DNA of 64,000 nucleotides, from NCBI GenBank assembly GCA_965204705.1, contig OZ242006.1, positions 2,728,001 through 2,792,000 on the forward strand, written 5' to 3'. The DNA is from Bin5 sp965204705 (lineage in GTDB: Bacteria; Chloroflexota; Anaerolineae; Caldilineales; Caldilineaceae). Positions 26,532-36,536 of this stretch are shown here, one piece after another; within the stretch, counting starts at the first letter, position 1, and each line of letters starts with the position of its first letter. The position numbers and the translations under genes are program-made. The notes under the pieces were generated by a model, which saw nothing but the letters and a program-made list of their open reading frames with translations, did no database searches and was not told the origin of the DNA.

Positions 26532-28241
26532 TTAGAACAACCCTTTAACCTGCCCGGTTTCCAAATCAATGTCCACATTCTGAGCCGCCGGCCTGCTGCC
26601 AAGACCCGGCATCGTCCTCATTTCTCCCAAGAGCGGATAGACGAACCCGGCGCCGACACTGGCGCGCACCTCCCTTACTGGCACAGTGAACCCGGACGGC
26701 GCCCCTTTGAGCTTTGGATCGTGGCTCAAGCTCAGGTGAGTCTTCGCCATGCAGATTGGTAAATCGCCGAACCCGCTCTGCTCGTACTGGCGAATCTGAC
26801 GGTTGGCCAGCGCGGTGTACTCAATGCCGTCCGCGCCGTAAATCGTGGTCGCGATCTTCTCCATCTTGGCTTTAAGGGGCAGGTCGAGTCCGTAGAGAAA
26901 GCGAAATTCGCTCGGCTCTTCCGCCGCCTCGACCACCGCACGGGCCAGATCCTTCGCGCCGTTGCCTCCCTCCGCCCAGTGCGTCGAAACCGCCCAGCGC
27001 GCGCCTTCCTCCTCAGCTACTCGCCCGATTTCATCTATTTCGCTCTGGAAGTCGCTGGCAAAACAATTGACGCAAACCACCGGGCTTACTCCGTGTGCCC
27101 GCACATTCTGAATCTGCTTGCGAAGATTCGCCGCGCCCTCGGCTATATCCTCGGGATTCTCTGCCAGCATGTCGTCCGGCAGAGGCCTTCCCGGTACAAT
27201 TCGGTACCGGCCCGTATGCGACTTGAGCGCCCGCACCGTCGCCACCAGGACGGCCGCATCTGGGCGCAGCCCACTGTAGCGGCACTTGATATTAAAGAAT
27301 TTCTCCGCCCCAATATCGGCGCCGAAGCCGGCCTCCGTAATCAAATAGTCGCTCGTCTTGATGCCGATCAGGTCGGCCAGTACCGAGCTGTTACCGTGGG
27401 CAATGTTCGCAAACGGCCCTGCATGGACCAGCGCCGGCGTATTCTCGAGCGTCTGGAAGATATTCGGTTTGATCGCCTCCTTCATCAACACCGTCATCGA
27501 CCCAGCGGCCTGCAGCTGCTCGGCTGTTACCGGTTGGCGGCTCCGATCTCTCCCGACCGTCACCCGCCCAAACCGCGCCCGCATGTCTTCCAGCCCCGTC
27601 GTCAACGCCAGGATCGCCATCACTTCCGACGCCGCTGTAATATCGAATCCGGTCTGCCGCTGCGGTCCGTCGGACTTAGCGCCAAGACCGCTTATGATAT
27701 TGCGCAGCCCCCTGTCGTTGACGTCCAGCACACGCCGCCACATGATACTGTAAGGGTCAATCTCCAGCGCGTTTCCCTGGTAAATGTGCGCATCTATCAT
27801 CGCAGCCAGCAAATTGTTGGCTGCCGTCACCGCGTGCATGTCGCCGGTCATGTGCAGATTGAACTGCTCCATCGGTACGACCTGGCTGTAACCGCCCCCG
27901 GCCGCGCCCCCCTTGATGCCAAAGGTCGGACCTTGGCTGGGCTGCCGGATCGCGACGGTGGCCGTCTTACCGATGTGGTGCATGCCTTGCCCCAAGCCAA
28001 CCGTAGTCGTCGACTTACCCTCGCCCAAAGGAGTCGGCGTAATCGCGGTGATCAGGATGTAGCGAGCGTTCGGGCGATCTGCCAACGCTTCAACAGTCTC
28101 CAATCGCACTTTCGCCATGTGGTCGCCGTACAGCTCTATGTCCGACCTGCCCAGCCCCATCTTTTCCGCAATCTCCCAAATGGGTCTGAGATCCGCGGCT
28201 TGGGCGATTTCGAGGTCAGATTGCACACTGCTTCCGCTCAT
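26532..28241 (-). CDS. fhs: Formate--tetrahydrofolate ligase
   Basis: This 569-residue enzyme joins formate and tetrahydrofolate at the cost of ATP, feeding one-carbon units into purine synthesis. The ATP-binding loop TPLGEGKST is at 70-78, and long conserved blocks such as QPSQGPTFGIKGGAAGGGYSQ are cut short here only for space. Folate-site segments PNIFQTLENTPALVHAGPFANIAHGN follow. Length and motifs agree with the full-length family (about 555-570). The start at 28241 has AGGAG nine bases upstream; the longer frame to 28310 adds nonconserved residues. The SNF2 gene follows 172 bp downstream. Confidence 0.97.
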   Translation of the reverse strand: MSGSSVQSDLEIAQAADLRPIWEIAEKMGLGRSDIELYGDHMAKVRLETVEALADRPNARYILITAITPTPLGEGKSTTTVGLGQGMHHIGKTATVAIRQPSQGPTFGIKGGAAGGGYSQVVPMEQFNLHMTGDMHAVTAANNLLAAMIDAHIYQGNALEIDPYSIMWRRVLDVNDRGLRNIISGLGAKSDGPQRQTGFDITAASEVMAILALTTGLEDMRARFGRVTVGRDRSRQPVTAEQLQAAGSMTVLMKEAIKPNIFQTLENTPALVHAGPFANIAHGNSSVLADLIGIKTSDYLITEAGFGADIGAEKFFNIKCRYSGLRPDAAVLVATVRALKSHTGRYRIVPGRPLPDDMLAENPEDIAEGAANLRKQIQNVRAHGVSPVVCVNCFASDFQSEIDEIGRVAEEEGARWAVSTHWAEGGNGAKDLARAVVEAAEEPSEFRFLYGLDLPLKAKMEKIATTIYGADGIEYTALANRQIRQYEQSGFGDLPICMAKTHLSLSHDPKLKGAPSGFTVPVREVRASVGAGFVYPLLGEMRTMPGLGSRPAAQNVDIDLETGQVKGLF

Positions 28242-28329
28242 GTAATGGCTCCTGTTGATTTCAAAAGTGTTTCTTTCAAGAAAAGGGATAACGGGCCTCG
28301 TCCCTCTCAAATCTGCCCTTCTTCAATTC

Positions 28330-28530
28330 CTATCGAGTCTCAAGGCTTTCAAAAAGCCGCCGCGTAACCGTAGCGACTTCATGGACTGCGTCATTGAATG
28401 CCCTTTCATTGGCCTTTGACGGCTTGCGATAACCGCTCACTTTTCGGACAAACTGCAGGGCCGCATCTTCCAGCTCCTGATCGGTTGGCGGTCGTTCGGG
28501 CTGGCGCAGTTTCCTGATGTTTCGACACAT
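28330..28530 (-). CDS. DUF2277 family small protein
   Basis: This 66-residue protein is nearly all family signature: MCRNIR at the start, then AALQFVRKVSGYRKPSKANE and a helical C-terminus with ATVTRRLFESL. The conserved Cys2 follows the start Met directly. The function of DUF2277 is not known. It lies 89 bp upstream of the formate-THF ligase gene on the same strand. Confidence 0.9.
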   Translation of the reverse strand: MCRNIRKLRQPERPPTDQELEDAALQFVRKVSGYRKPSKANERAFNDAVHEVATVTRRLFESLETR

Positions 28531-28613
28531 TATCCACTCTCCCTCCGCCTGCGAGCATGCCGCGGCTGACGGGTCTTCGAGAGTCGCTCACCAATTCGGC
28601 TTAAGGCAGAACT

Positions 28614-29033
28614 TTAGCTCTCCGACTGGCCGAATCCGCTCAAGACCATGTTCTCGGCCCTAAGGGTGATTATCACGCCTACTGCGTCCCGAAGCGTTTC
28701 GTAATAGCGACTGGCTTCCTCCTCATCGGCGTAGTACTGGCGTACGATACGCCACCGGAGAGCCCTTTGCTGCTCTCCCGGCTCGATCAGCTCTGCCTTG
28801 CCATAGAGTACGATGTACCGGGCATCACCCCGTCCCCCGTCAATGCAAATTGTAACGGTTGGATCCCGCTGCAAATTCTTGACCTTTACCGTACTGGTCT
28901 GTGCGCTTACGTATATCACCCCTTCTTCATACAAATACCAGACAGGCGTCAATTGGGGTGCGCCATTCCGCCCATTGGTTGCCAGGATCGCATGACGGTC
29001 AGACTGTAGAAACTCCAGGGCCTGTGAATCCAT
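28614..29033 (-). CDS. PPOX-class (pyridoxamine 5'-phosphate oxidase-like) flavin/F420-binding protein
   Basis: This 139-residue split-barrel protein has the typical opening FLQSDRHAILATNGRNG followed by PQLTPVWYLYEEGVIYVSA and the Lys-rich strand VKNLQRDPTVTICID. It matches the small Rv1155/Rv2074-type proteins that bind F420 or flavin and reduce small substrates such as biliverdin. The ATG at 29033 is chosen because the family begins about there and AAGAG lies upstream; frames up to 29105 add a nonconserved tail. It is transcribed away from the related gene at 29351. Confidence 0.87.
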   Translation of the reverse strand: MDSQALEFLQSDRHAILATNGRNGAPQLTPVWYLYEEGVIYVSAQTSTVKVKNLQRDPTVTICIDGGRGDARYIVLYGKAELIEPGEQQRALRWRIVRQYYADEEEASRYYETLRDAVGVIITLRAENMVLSGFGQSES

Positions 29034-29350
29034 GATAGCAATCTCTTGAGTGAATTCAGGAGGAAATCTACAAACGATCCCCCAGTTGAAGGTCGGTTTC
29101 AGCAAAAACGTATTCCTGCTCTGAACGCGTTAACGGTAAATCATAACAGAAAGAGGCCCCCATGTACAGACCGAGTTTGAGAATTCTCCTCACTTAGTAT
29201 AGGGTAGCCTTTCAAGAGGAACGGCGGCCAACCATAGGGTCGCCTAACCGGAAAAGTATAGCCCAGCGCGACCATCGAGCGGGTCTTTTTGCTTCTTAGT
29301 TCTCTTCGCTCGAAAATAATCCAGGTCTTTCCAATACCCGGGAGCGAACC
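29034..29350. other. Divergent intergenic region between two PPOX-like genes
   Basis: About 317 bp separate the two divergently transcribed split-barrel genes and must hold both promoters. A TATACT box is present on the minus strand near 29198-29203, but without a well-spaced -35. Nothing else was recognised. Confidence 0.4.
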
Positions 29351-29797
29351 ATGCCTGTAATGACCCAAACGCAAATTGACGAACTCCTGCACAGCAACAC
29401 GATCTGCCGGCTGGCCTGCGTGGACTATGAAGGCGCGCCCTACGTCGTGCCTTGCTGGTTCACCTATGCCGACGGGGGCTTTTACGTCGTGCCGCGCGCC
29501 CGGTCGGCATGGGCCGGTTATCTCAAAAACGATGGGCGGGTCTTTCTCTGCATCGACGCCGATAATGGGCGCCGCGTGCTCGTAAAGGGTAACGCGAAAG
29601 TGGTGGAGGAGCCTAACGTGGGCGGAAAGTGGGTAGCAATAGGACAGGAGATGGCCGAACGCTACGGAGGTGAAGGCGGTCTGAAATATCTGGAGGCAAC
29701 CATGCAGGAGCCGCGCTGGCTGTTCTTCATTGAAGCGGGCGAAATGCTCTCATCAACCGGTGGTTGGGCCCAGAAGTATAAGCACTACGACTGGTAA
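29351..29797 (+). CDS. Pyridoxamine 5'-phosphate oxidase family protein (split barrel)
   Basis: This 148-residue protein begins with a helix (QTQIDELLHSNTICRLACVD) and the flavin-binding-fold strands YVVPCWFTYADGGFYVV and FLCID, typical of PPOX-like FMN-binding proteins related to NimA-type reductases. GGGAG lies six bases before the ATG. It is divergent from the PPOX-like gene at 28614 but not closely similar to it. The substrate is unknown. Confidence 0.87.
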   Translation: MPVMTQTQIDELLHSNTICRLACVDYEGAPYVVPCWFTYADGGFYVVPRARSAWAGYLKNDGRVFLCIDADNGRRVLVKGNAKVVEEPNVGGKWVAIGQEMAERYGGEGGLKYLEATMQEPRWLFFIEAGEMLSSTGGWAQKYKHYDW

Positions 29798-29866
29798 ACT
29801 CGCCGTCCATTTGTCCGCCAACGTCACGGCTCTCCACTACTACTCTCAAGATAGTCTCGGCGCCAA

Positions 29867-32800
29867 CTACTCATATCGCAACGCCTCCGCTGGATAGATT
29901 CGCGAAGCCTGCCATGCAGGCAGTATCGTTGTCAGTAGCGAAAAGAGCCACGCGGCCAGCAGCATGCCGGCGATGGTCAGCCACGGCGTGGGAAAGGTCT
30001 GCTGCGTCGCCAAATCATAGGCCTGGCCTATGGTCTTGTCGCCCAAAATGAGACCGGTGACTCCGCCCAACAGAATCCCTGAGAGCGCAATAAAGTTTGC
30101 CTCAAGCACAAAGAGCAGCGCCACCGTGCCCGACGGGTAGCCGATGGCGCGTAACACGCCGATCTGCTGCCGCCGTTCTACTACCGTGCGGCTGCTTATC
30201 ACCCCCAAACCGGCAATGCCGACGACCAGCCCCAGTGCCAGAAAGCCCTGAAACAGCCCAAGTATGCCCCGCAGCACTGCCTGCCCAGCCGAAAATAGCT
30301 CCGAGAGAGGCGCAGCATTCAGTCCGCTGCTCAGCATCGACCGTTCTAGCGCCCGCGCCGTTTCGGCTACGCTCTCTCCATCAGAAACCTTCGCGTAGAA
30401 AGCGTTTGGCCGGACAGGTTCGCCATTTAGAAAATCCAGAACGCGTCGGTTCATCTGAAAGCTGCCATCGGCCAGCGAATTGTCCTCTTCAAGGACGCCA
30501 ATGATCTGTACAACCTGCCTGAACTCCTCTCCTCCCTCGAATCCCATCGGGCTGCTCGTCGTGACCTCGGCTTCGACGCCGCCCAGTGAAAAACTGGCGC
30601 CTGAAGTAAGAATACCGGATCGGTTGGAAAGCTCAACCATGATACGTGGCAGCGTTCCTCCCTCCTCAAGGTAGAATCCCTGCAAAGAGATGCCTCTCCG
30701 CCATGGGGGACCGCCACCGCGATCGCCCCTGCCTGGTCTGCCTGAACTCCCTTCAGCACCCTCCTCTGGAGGATCTTCCACCCACCTTGTGGTAACTACC
30801 GCCACGTCGTCCCGCTCCGCCAGCGCCTGCCAGACCTCCTCGTCGCTGTCAAAGCCCTCCGCCCGCATCTGGAATCCATAGTGCTGCGCGGCCTGTTGCG
30901 CATATCCGGCATCGATGCCGGTCATTTCAACCGATGCTGTGAATTCTACGCCACTGTCGGCGATTTCCACCTGCCGCGCAGTAACCCCCATACGCGCTAC
31001 CGATCCCAGCACTGCCAGCTGTTCACTCGGAAAATCCGAACGCCTCTCCGCCTCCTCGTGGATATCAGTCACCGGATCAAACAGGCTGAGCAGACTCGGC
31101 GACATGACGATGTCGAAACCTGCCGTACGCTCTTCACTTGGCTCTGTCACCACTTCGGTAGCCCGGATCACCACGCTCATTACCGTCACCGTCGTGATCA
31201 CCATCGCAAACAGCAGCATCGCCGTCCCCGTCCTAAAGCGATTGCTCAGCGGGTAGGCAACGGCCGTCTTAAGCACAGGCGTCAAAGGCCCGATTCCTCC
31301 CACCAGGCGCACGAACAGCCCCGCCAAACTGTCGGCGTTGAACATGACAACCATTATCGCGCCCGTTATGATCAGCGGGCCGCTCAATGCGAAAGAGAGT
31401 AACGTAAATCCGGGATTCTGGTTGAACCAGGGCAAGTCCGTGTTGAGTACATCACTCCACGGCACGGCCCAAAGGGCGAGTAGTCCCACACCGATGACCG
31501 TATTGACCACCCGCTGCCGAAGCGCGGCCTGACCTGGCGTCCATCGGCGGCCCAGCCACCCACCCCCCCAACCGACCCCCGCCAACAGCAATGTCGCGCC
31601 GACAAAGGCGACCGTCTGGCCGAATTCGCGGCCCAGCCATATAAGGTACCCGCCGCCGCCGAGAAAGAGGATGATCGCGAGTACCCTTAGAATCCGCGCG
31701 AGACAACCTTGCTGCTTCCCGTTTGACGTGTCGGGCAAATTGCGAATTGCAGCAATAATATTGAGTCGACTCACATTCCAGGATGCGATAGTTACAACGA
31801 AGAAAGTCAGAATTACGCCCAGGCAATAGGCGATAATCAGAGAGGATGGCGCTGCTTGCCAGTAGAAGCGGATCGGCGCGGATGCCCCCTCAACCTGCTG
31901 GACAATGTTGTTCAAAAGGCCGCTCATAAAGCCGATCATTCCATATGAAACCAGCAGCCCCAGCCCAAGTCCAACCAGCGCGGCGGCCAGGTCGTAGAGC
32001 AGACCCTCGGTCACAAACATTTGGACCAGGTGGACGCGTCTCATCCCAACCGCGCGCGCGATCCCCAGTTCGCTGCGCCGCTCTGCGGCCAGCATCACGA
32101 AAATCAGAAAGATCAGCAGCACGCCCGCAATGATCGAGAGGATTCCAAAACTGGAAAACACCGTTCCCAGGGCGATGCCGCCCACCTCAGCCACGTCGGT
32201 AACGAACTGCTTGCTCAATGGCGCCAGCACCTCGAAATCTCGTAAGTCCGAAAGTCCCGCTTCAAGCGCCCGCCGTTCGTCGTTTGCAAGTGGCAGTGTT
32301 TTCAGCCAGTCCTGAATGGCCCCACTACTCAATGCCGCCCGAACCTCAGTGGTGATTTCTGCGTCGGAGGGGCTGTTAATGTGGTCGGTTAATGCCTCCA
32401 AATCCGTCTCGAAGTTCGTCGCCTGCGTCCACATGCCGGCGATCTGCATGATGAAATCCGGGACGTCGTCATCGTCGAATAATGGATTCCTCGGCGCCAC
32501 CGACTCGCGTTGGATGACCTCGGCTATCCCGGGCCTGCGCAGAGTTTCCACCAGAGCGGTTAGCCGCGTTTCATTGAGTGAAAGCGCTCGCAGCTGGTCG
32601 CTAACCTCCGCAGTGTGTGCCATTCCACCGACCTCGTCGCCGGCATTTGAGATCAGTATGTTGTTGACCTTGTCCGGCATGAAGAGCAGCTTCTGTGCCT
32701 CGTCGGTATGCATCATTACCACCGGCAGCACCGCGCCAAGTGGACCCGCCTCCGAGACCACCGCCCGCACTCGATACGGAACTGGAATCGGCCCGATGAA

Positions 32801-34000
32801 GATTTCCAGCAGGTCGCCCGCCCGCGCGTTAAGCTGCAATGCCCCCAGTTCGTTCAGGTACACTTCCCCTTGGCGCAGTTGAAGTCCGAACTCGCCGAGC
32901 TGCTCGTCCACGTCCCGGCCCAACGTGTTGAGGTTGATCGAGCTCAGGGCCTCCGTCGCCGCCACGATCAGTTCCTCCTGGTTCGGAACATCGAACCCGA
33001 GCATTGGCAGTGTCGGAACTATTATTGGCGCGTCCGGGTCCAAGTTGAACTCCGCCAGCTCTTCGTCACTGATTCCCAGCCCCTCCAGGCTGATGACATC
33101 CGAGTCAACCTCGTCGAGCATTGCATCGGGGAATCCCAAATTGCGTAGAATTTCCACCGGAATTTCTATCTGCCGTAACGTAAAGCTGGGCCCTTCCTCC
33201 TGCAACAGCACGGAACCCGCAGCCCCAAGCGCCATCGCCGTCCCGACAAGGCCGGTCTCTTCCAGCCCGAGCGCCGTCCCCACCGCACCCGCCGATTCCC
33301 CGGAGACCTCCCACAATCGGACCAGATCGACGAATACATCGCCGATTCCGGCCCGCAGATCGACGGTGCGCACAGGCGTCCCTTCTACGTCGTGAAGTCC
33401 GAACCCCGTGTCGTAACCCTCGTCCACCGCAAAGATGAAGCCCAGCGGCTCCCCTTGACCGGTACTCACATTGCGAATAATCGTGGGAAAGAGAATCGAG
33501 CCGGCAACGCCGTCGATCAGAGGATACTCCGCCGCCTGCTCCTCCAGTAGTGCCTGCCTGTCCTCGGTAATGCCCGGCAGGCCCTCGTCGAGAATCGCGA
33601 TCAACGCGTTCAGGTCGCCGCCTGTGAGGGCATTCAAAAGAGCCGCACTCTCAGGGCTGCTGGCATTCTCCGGGTCTATTGTGCCTCCGCCGGCCAGCTG
33701 CGTCAGGTCCATCAGGAACGGCGGCGAGACCACCTGATCGATCTGCCCGTAGGCGTCGATCGTCTGCCGCCGGATCGTGTTGTCCAGTGTGTCGCCCAGA
33801 CTGAGTGCTGAGACGATGATCATCGTGCTCAGGGTAAGCCCGAAAACGATCAATGCCGACTGCGTTGGCCGCCGCGGAATGTTGCGGATTCCCAGCTTGC
33901 CGACAATCGGATTACGAAACGAGATTAGGGCCGCGCCGGCCAGGATCAGTCCCAGCGCAACCGCCAAATAGAGGGCAACCGAGTTGAGGATGCTACTCAT
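29867..34000 (-). CDS. Giant FtsX/MacB-type ABC transporter permease
   Basis: The 1377-residue membrane protein has an N-terminal membrane segment (about 5-27) and a second one after a cytoplasmic loop (SALIVFGLTLSTMIIV). A large extracytoplasmic domain of about 550 residues follows, then an FtsX core near 620-770, a cluster of segments around 790-920, a second extracytoplasmic domain and a second FtsX core at the C-terminus (GLGVISSRTVVERRQQIGVLRAIG). The second half repeats the layout of the first, as in fused FtsX permeases. Such proteins use the ATPase as a mechanical lever for lipoprotein, peptide or antibiotic export rather than classical transport. The start overlaps the end of the ATPase gene by 8 bp. 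Confidence 0.9.
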   Translation of the reverse strand: MSSILNSVALYLAVALGLILAGAALISFRNPIVGKLGIRNIPRRPTQSALIVFGLTLSTMIIVSALSLGDTLDNTIRRQTIDAYGQIDQVVSPPFLMDLTQLAGGGTIDPENASSPESAALLNALTGGDLNALIAILDEGLPGITEDRQALLEEQAAEYPLIDGVAGSILFPTIIRNVSTGQGEPLGFIFAVDEGYDTGFGLHDVEGTPVRTVDLRAGIGDVFVDLVRLWEVSGESAGAVGTALGLEETGLVGTAMALGAAGSVLLQEEGPSFTLRQIEIPVEILRNLGFPDAMLDEVDSDVISLEGLGISDEELAEFNLDPDAPIIVPTLPMLGFDVPNQEELIVAATEALSSINLNTLGRDVDEQLGEFGLQLRQGEVYLNELGALQLNARAGDLLEIFIGPIPVPYRVRAVVSEAGPLGAVLPVVMMHTDEAQKLLFMPDKVNNILISNAGDEVGGMAHTAEVSDQLRALSLNETRLTALVETLRRPGIAEVIQRESVAPRNPLFDDDDVPDFIMQIAGMWTQATNFETDLEALTDHINSPSDAEITTEVRAALSSGAIQDWLKTLPLANDERRALEAGLSDLRDFEVLAPLSKQFVTDVAEVGGIALGTVFSSFGILSIIAGVLLIFLIFVMLAAERRSELGIARAVGMRRVHLVQMFVTEGLLYDLAAALVGLGLGLLVSYGMIGFMSGLLNNIVQQVEGASAPIRFYWQAAPSSLIIAYCLGVILTFFVVTIASWNVSRLNIIAAIRNLPDTSNGKQQGCLARILRVLAIILFLGGGGYLIWLGREFGQTVAFVGATLLLAGVGWGGGWLGRRWTPGQAALRQRVVNTVIGVGLLALWAVPWSDVLNTDLPWFNQNPGFTLLSFALSGPLIITGAIMVVMFNADSLAGLFVRLVGGIGPLTPVLKTAVAYPLSNRFRTGTAMLLFAMVITTVTVMSVVIRATEVVTEPSEERTAGFDIVMSPSLLSLFDPVTDIHEEAERRSDFPSEQLAVLGSVARMGVTARQVEIADSGVEFTASVEMTGIDAGYAQQAAQHYGFQMRAEGFDSDEEVWQALAERDDVAVVTTRWVEDPPEEGAEGSSGRPGRGDRGGGPPWRRGISLQGFYLEEGGTLPRIMVELSNRSGILTSGASFSLGGVEAEVTTSSPMGFEGGEEFRQVVQIIGVLEEDNSLADGSFQMNRRVLDFLNGEPVRPNAFYAKVSDGESVAETARALERSMLSSGLNAAPLSELFSAGQAVLRGILGLFQGFLALGLVVGIAGLGVISSRTVVERRQQIGVLRAIGYPSGTVALLFVLEANFIALSGILLGGVTGLILGDKTIGQAYDLATQQTFPTPWLTIAGMLLAAWLFSLLTTILPAWQASRIYPAEALRYE

Positions 34001-34763
34001 TCGCTACGATCTCCCCGTCCTCCATGCGCACGATACGCTCGCACAGCGCAGCCACCTGGGGGTCATGTGTGACGATGACGAAGGTCTGGCCCTGTTCCTT
34101 GTTCAGACGCTGCATCAACGACAGTATTTCGGTCGAGCTGACCACGTCCAGATTACCCGTAGGCTCGTCCGCCCAAACAAGCGCAGGGTTGTTCACGAGC
34201 GCGCGGGCGATTGTTACACGCTGAATCTGTCCGCCGGAAAGCTGCATGGGCCGGTGCGAAGCCCGGTCGGACAAGCCGACGTTTTCCAGGCTCGCGAGCG
34301 CCTGTTTCCGAGCCTGCGCCGGGCGCACGCCGCTCACAAGAAGAGGCATTTCCACATTCTCCACCGCGGAGATGACCGGCAGCAGGTTGAACGACTGGAA
34401 AACGAACCCCATCCGGTTGGCGCGGTATTCGGTTCGCTTGCGGTCGTTCATTTCTGCGAGTGCGGTACCCTCAATCGTCACCTGCCCCCCGTCAAAACTG
34501 TCCAGACCGGACAACGTGTTCAATAGCGTTGTCTTGCCGCAGCCGGACGGCCCCATGATTGCCACCATCTCGCCCGTCTCGATAGTTAAGTCTACGCCGC
34601 GTAGAGCATGCACTTCGATTTCACCGTTGCGAAATGTCTTGTGGATCTGGTCGGCGACTACAATAGGCGGCCTTCTTCTCCTAACATCCGAACCAGTCCT
34701 GTCGCCCTTCACAGCTGGCACTTCTGGTGTACTTGATTCCGGTTTTCTTTCTGTCTGACTCAT
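33993..34763 (-). CDS. ABC transporter ATP-binding protein, MacB/LolD-like
   Basis: This 256-residue ATPase has Walker A GPSGCGKT (71-78), the Q-loop at Gln123, signature LSGGQ (175-179), Walker B ending in Asp199-Glu200 and the switch His233. These show the MacB/LolD/FtsE class that drives FtsX-type permeases. The first 33 residues are an extra charged, Pro-rich tail. The LSGGQ is followed by Ile, not the usual Gln-Gln. Its stop overlaps the permease start, so the two are translated together. A HlyD-like adaptor encoded at 13330 could complete the pump. Confidence 0.95.
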   Translation of the reverse strand: MSQTERKPESSTPEVPAVKGDRTGSDVRRRRPPIVVADQIHKTFRNGEIEVHALRGVDLTIETGEMVAIMGPSGCGKTTLLNTLSGLDSFDGGQVTIEGTALAEMNDRKRTEYRANRMGFVFQSFNLLPVISAVENVEMPLLVSGVRPAQARKQALASLENVGLSDRASHRPMQLSGGQIQRVTIARALVNNPALVWADEPTGNLDVVSSTEILSLMQRLNKEQGQTFVIVTHDPQVAALCERIVRMEDGEIVANE

Positions 34764-34936
34764 TTCAGTTAGTCTCGATTCAACTGAACTTGCAGGCTCA
34801 GTCCCATTTACGAATTCTGCTGGCCCAATGTAGCTGACATGATATACTTGCCAATACGCTGCACATCCCTAACTGTTTCACAGTGCTCAAGATTCAACGG
34901 CCCCACCAGCCGGGCCGAAAGCAGGAGTCGTACGGA

Positions 34937-36292
34937 ATGAAGCTTCTCAACGATTCGCAGATGCAGCAGTTTATCGTAAACGGTTACGTGACCGTGAAGG
35001 CCGATTTCCCGCGCCTCTTTCACGAATCTGTCCGAGTCCAGGCCGAAGAAATCTTCTCTACCCGCGGCAACCCCGGCAATGATATTCTGCCTGCCATCCC
35101 CGAACTAGACGACGTCTTCTCGCACCCGGCCGTCACCGGCGCTCTGACCAGCACTCTCGGTCCCGGCTACGCCATGCACCCACACCGCCACTGCCATTTG
35201 ACCCCTCCTCAGCAGTCTGCGCAACGACACCACCAGGACAGCTACGAAGCTGATCAGAACGTGCGCCATCACCGCACCCGCTGGGCGATGGCCTTCTACT
35301 ATCCACAGGACGTAAACGTAAAGATGGGGCCAACATCGGTCCTGCCCGCCTCCCAATACTACACAAGCCGTTCCCAGGCCGAAAGAAAAGACGAAGAGCT
35401 ACTCTGTGGCGAAGCCGGCACGGTCACCATCGTCCACTACGACCTCTGGCACCGGGCCACGACCAACCTCAGCCACCGCAACCGCTTCATGATGAAATTC
35501 CTTTTCTGCCGCATGCAAGAGCCGACCACACCATCTTGGAACTGCTCAAGTCCTGCATGGCGGGATGCCGCCGCCTCCAGTCATCTCACTCAACTGTGGC
35601 GAAGCGTATGGAAGTGGCACATGGGCATCGACAAATTGCATGAAGGGGATAGCACAGAAAACCAGTCGGGCGGTTCGGGTGTCGAAGAAGTGGGCAAATT
35701 CCAACAGGAAGCCACGGACCTCTCCGAGGCCGAACGGCTAAATGCCGTCTACCGGTTATCCTGCCAGGGAACGGAGGGAACGACAGCGTTAGAGGAAAGC
35801 CTAGTCGAAGAAGCTGCAGCGCTGCTGGACAAAAACCTGGCCTCTGAACACACAAATCCCAGCCAGCTCATCTCTAGTTTCGGTCTATGCGCACAGGGTG
35901 CGGCGGCGGTGCCAATCCTTCTTGACACCTTGGGATCCGAGAAATGGCCGCTTCGGGCTGCAGCCGCCGACATCCTCGGTGACATTGGCCTTCCGGCCAG
36001 GGAAAGCGTACCCAGGCTTCTCCAAAGCCTTGCAGACAAATCCAAATGGGTGCGCCGCAACGCCGCCGAGGCCCTCGGCAACATCGCCTCGCCCGAAGCA
36101 GTCACGCCTCTAGCCCGGCTTTTGACCGAAGACAACTGCTTCTATGTGAGGCATAATGCTGCCCTTTCCCTGGCCAAAATTGGGAGTGAAGCTGAAGGTG
36201 CTCTCCCCGCGTTGGAGCAGGCTCTGAAGGATCAAGACCTTTATGTACGCGAAAATGCCCGCCTGGCTCAGGATAGAATATGGAGTAACTAA
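34937..36292 (+). CDS. Phytanoyl-CoA dioxygenase-like protein fused to C-terminal HEAT repeats
   Basis: Residues 1-200 form an Fe(II)/2-oxoglutarate dioxygenase of the PhyH group, with the facial triad His99-x-Asp101 and His172 (WHRATTN) and a likely oxoglutarate-binding Arg183. Residues about 300-451 hold four or more HEAT-like repeats, for example AAAADILGDIGLPARESVPRLL and its successors, which form a protein-binding solenoid. A linker rich in Ser, Gly and Glu joins the two parts. The fusion suggests that the oxygenase acts on, or is tethered to, a protein partner. AGGAG nine bases before the ATG at 34937 decides the start over an upstream in-frame ATG at 34883. It is divergent from the ABC ATPase gene. 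Confidence 0.88.
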   Translation: MKLLNDSQMQQFIVNGYVTVKADFPRLFHESVRVQAEEIFSTRGNPGNDILPAIPELDDVFSHPAVTGALTSTLGPGYAMHPHRHCHLTPPQQSAQRHHQDSYEADQNVRHHRTRWAMAFYYPQDVNVKMGPTSVLPASQYYTSRSQAERKDEELLCGEAGTVTIVHYDLWHRATTNLSHRNRFMMKFLFCRMQEPTTPSWNCSSPAWRDAAASSHLTQLWRSVWKWHMGIDKLHEGDSTENQSGGSGVEEVGKFQQEATDLSEAERLNAVYRLSCQGTEGTTALEESLVEEAAALLDKNLASEHTNPSQLISSFGLCAQGAAAVPILLDTLGSEKWPLRAAAADILGDIGLPARESVPRLLQSLADKSKWVRRNAAEALGNIASPEAVTPLARLLTEDNCFYVRHNAALSLAKIGSEAEGALPALEQALKDQDLYVRENARLAQDRIWSN

Positions 36293-36536
36293 CCGCCTCT
36301 GCAGAGTATCTCTTCACTCATCTTCGATGAGAATTCGAATGCGTGTCCAACTCCTCAGGATTCTTGTGCCTGCAATTCGCGCCGCAATTCGTCTCAATGG
36401 CAGCGAAAACGGTATTGAGTGAACCTCAGAGTCGCACACAGTCCCAAATCTAACGTCTGGCTGTCCCGCTGCACTTCTCCCGACACAATTTTTCTGTCGC
36501 CAGACTTGCCGTTAGACCAGCCCAATCTTCCGTCAC

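Noticed and set aside
26360..26602. Extended N-terminus of the SNF2 protein
   Set aside because: The extra 81 codons overlap the end of the formate-THF ligase gene and are not family-like; the ATG at 26359 begins the conserved N-terminus.
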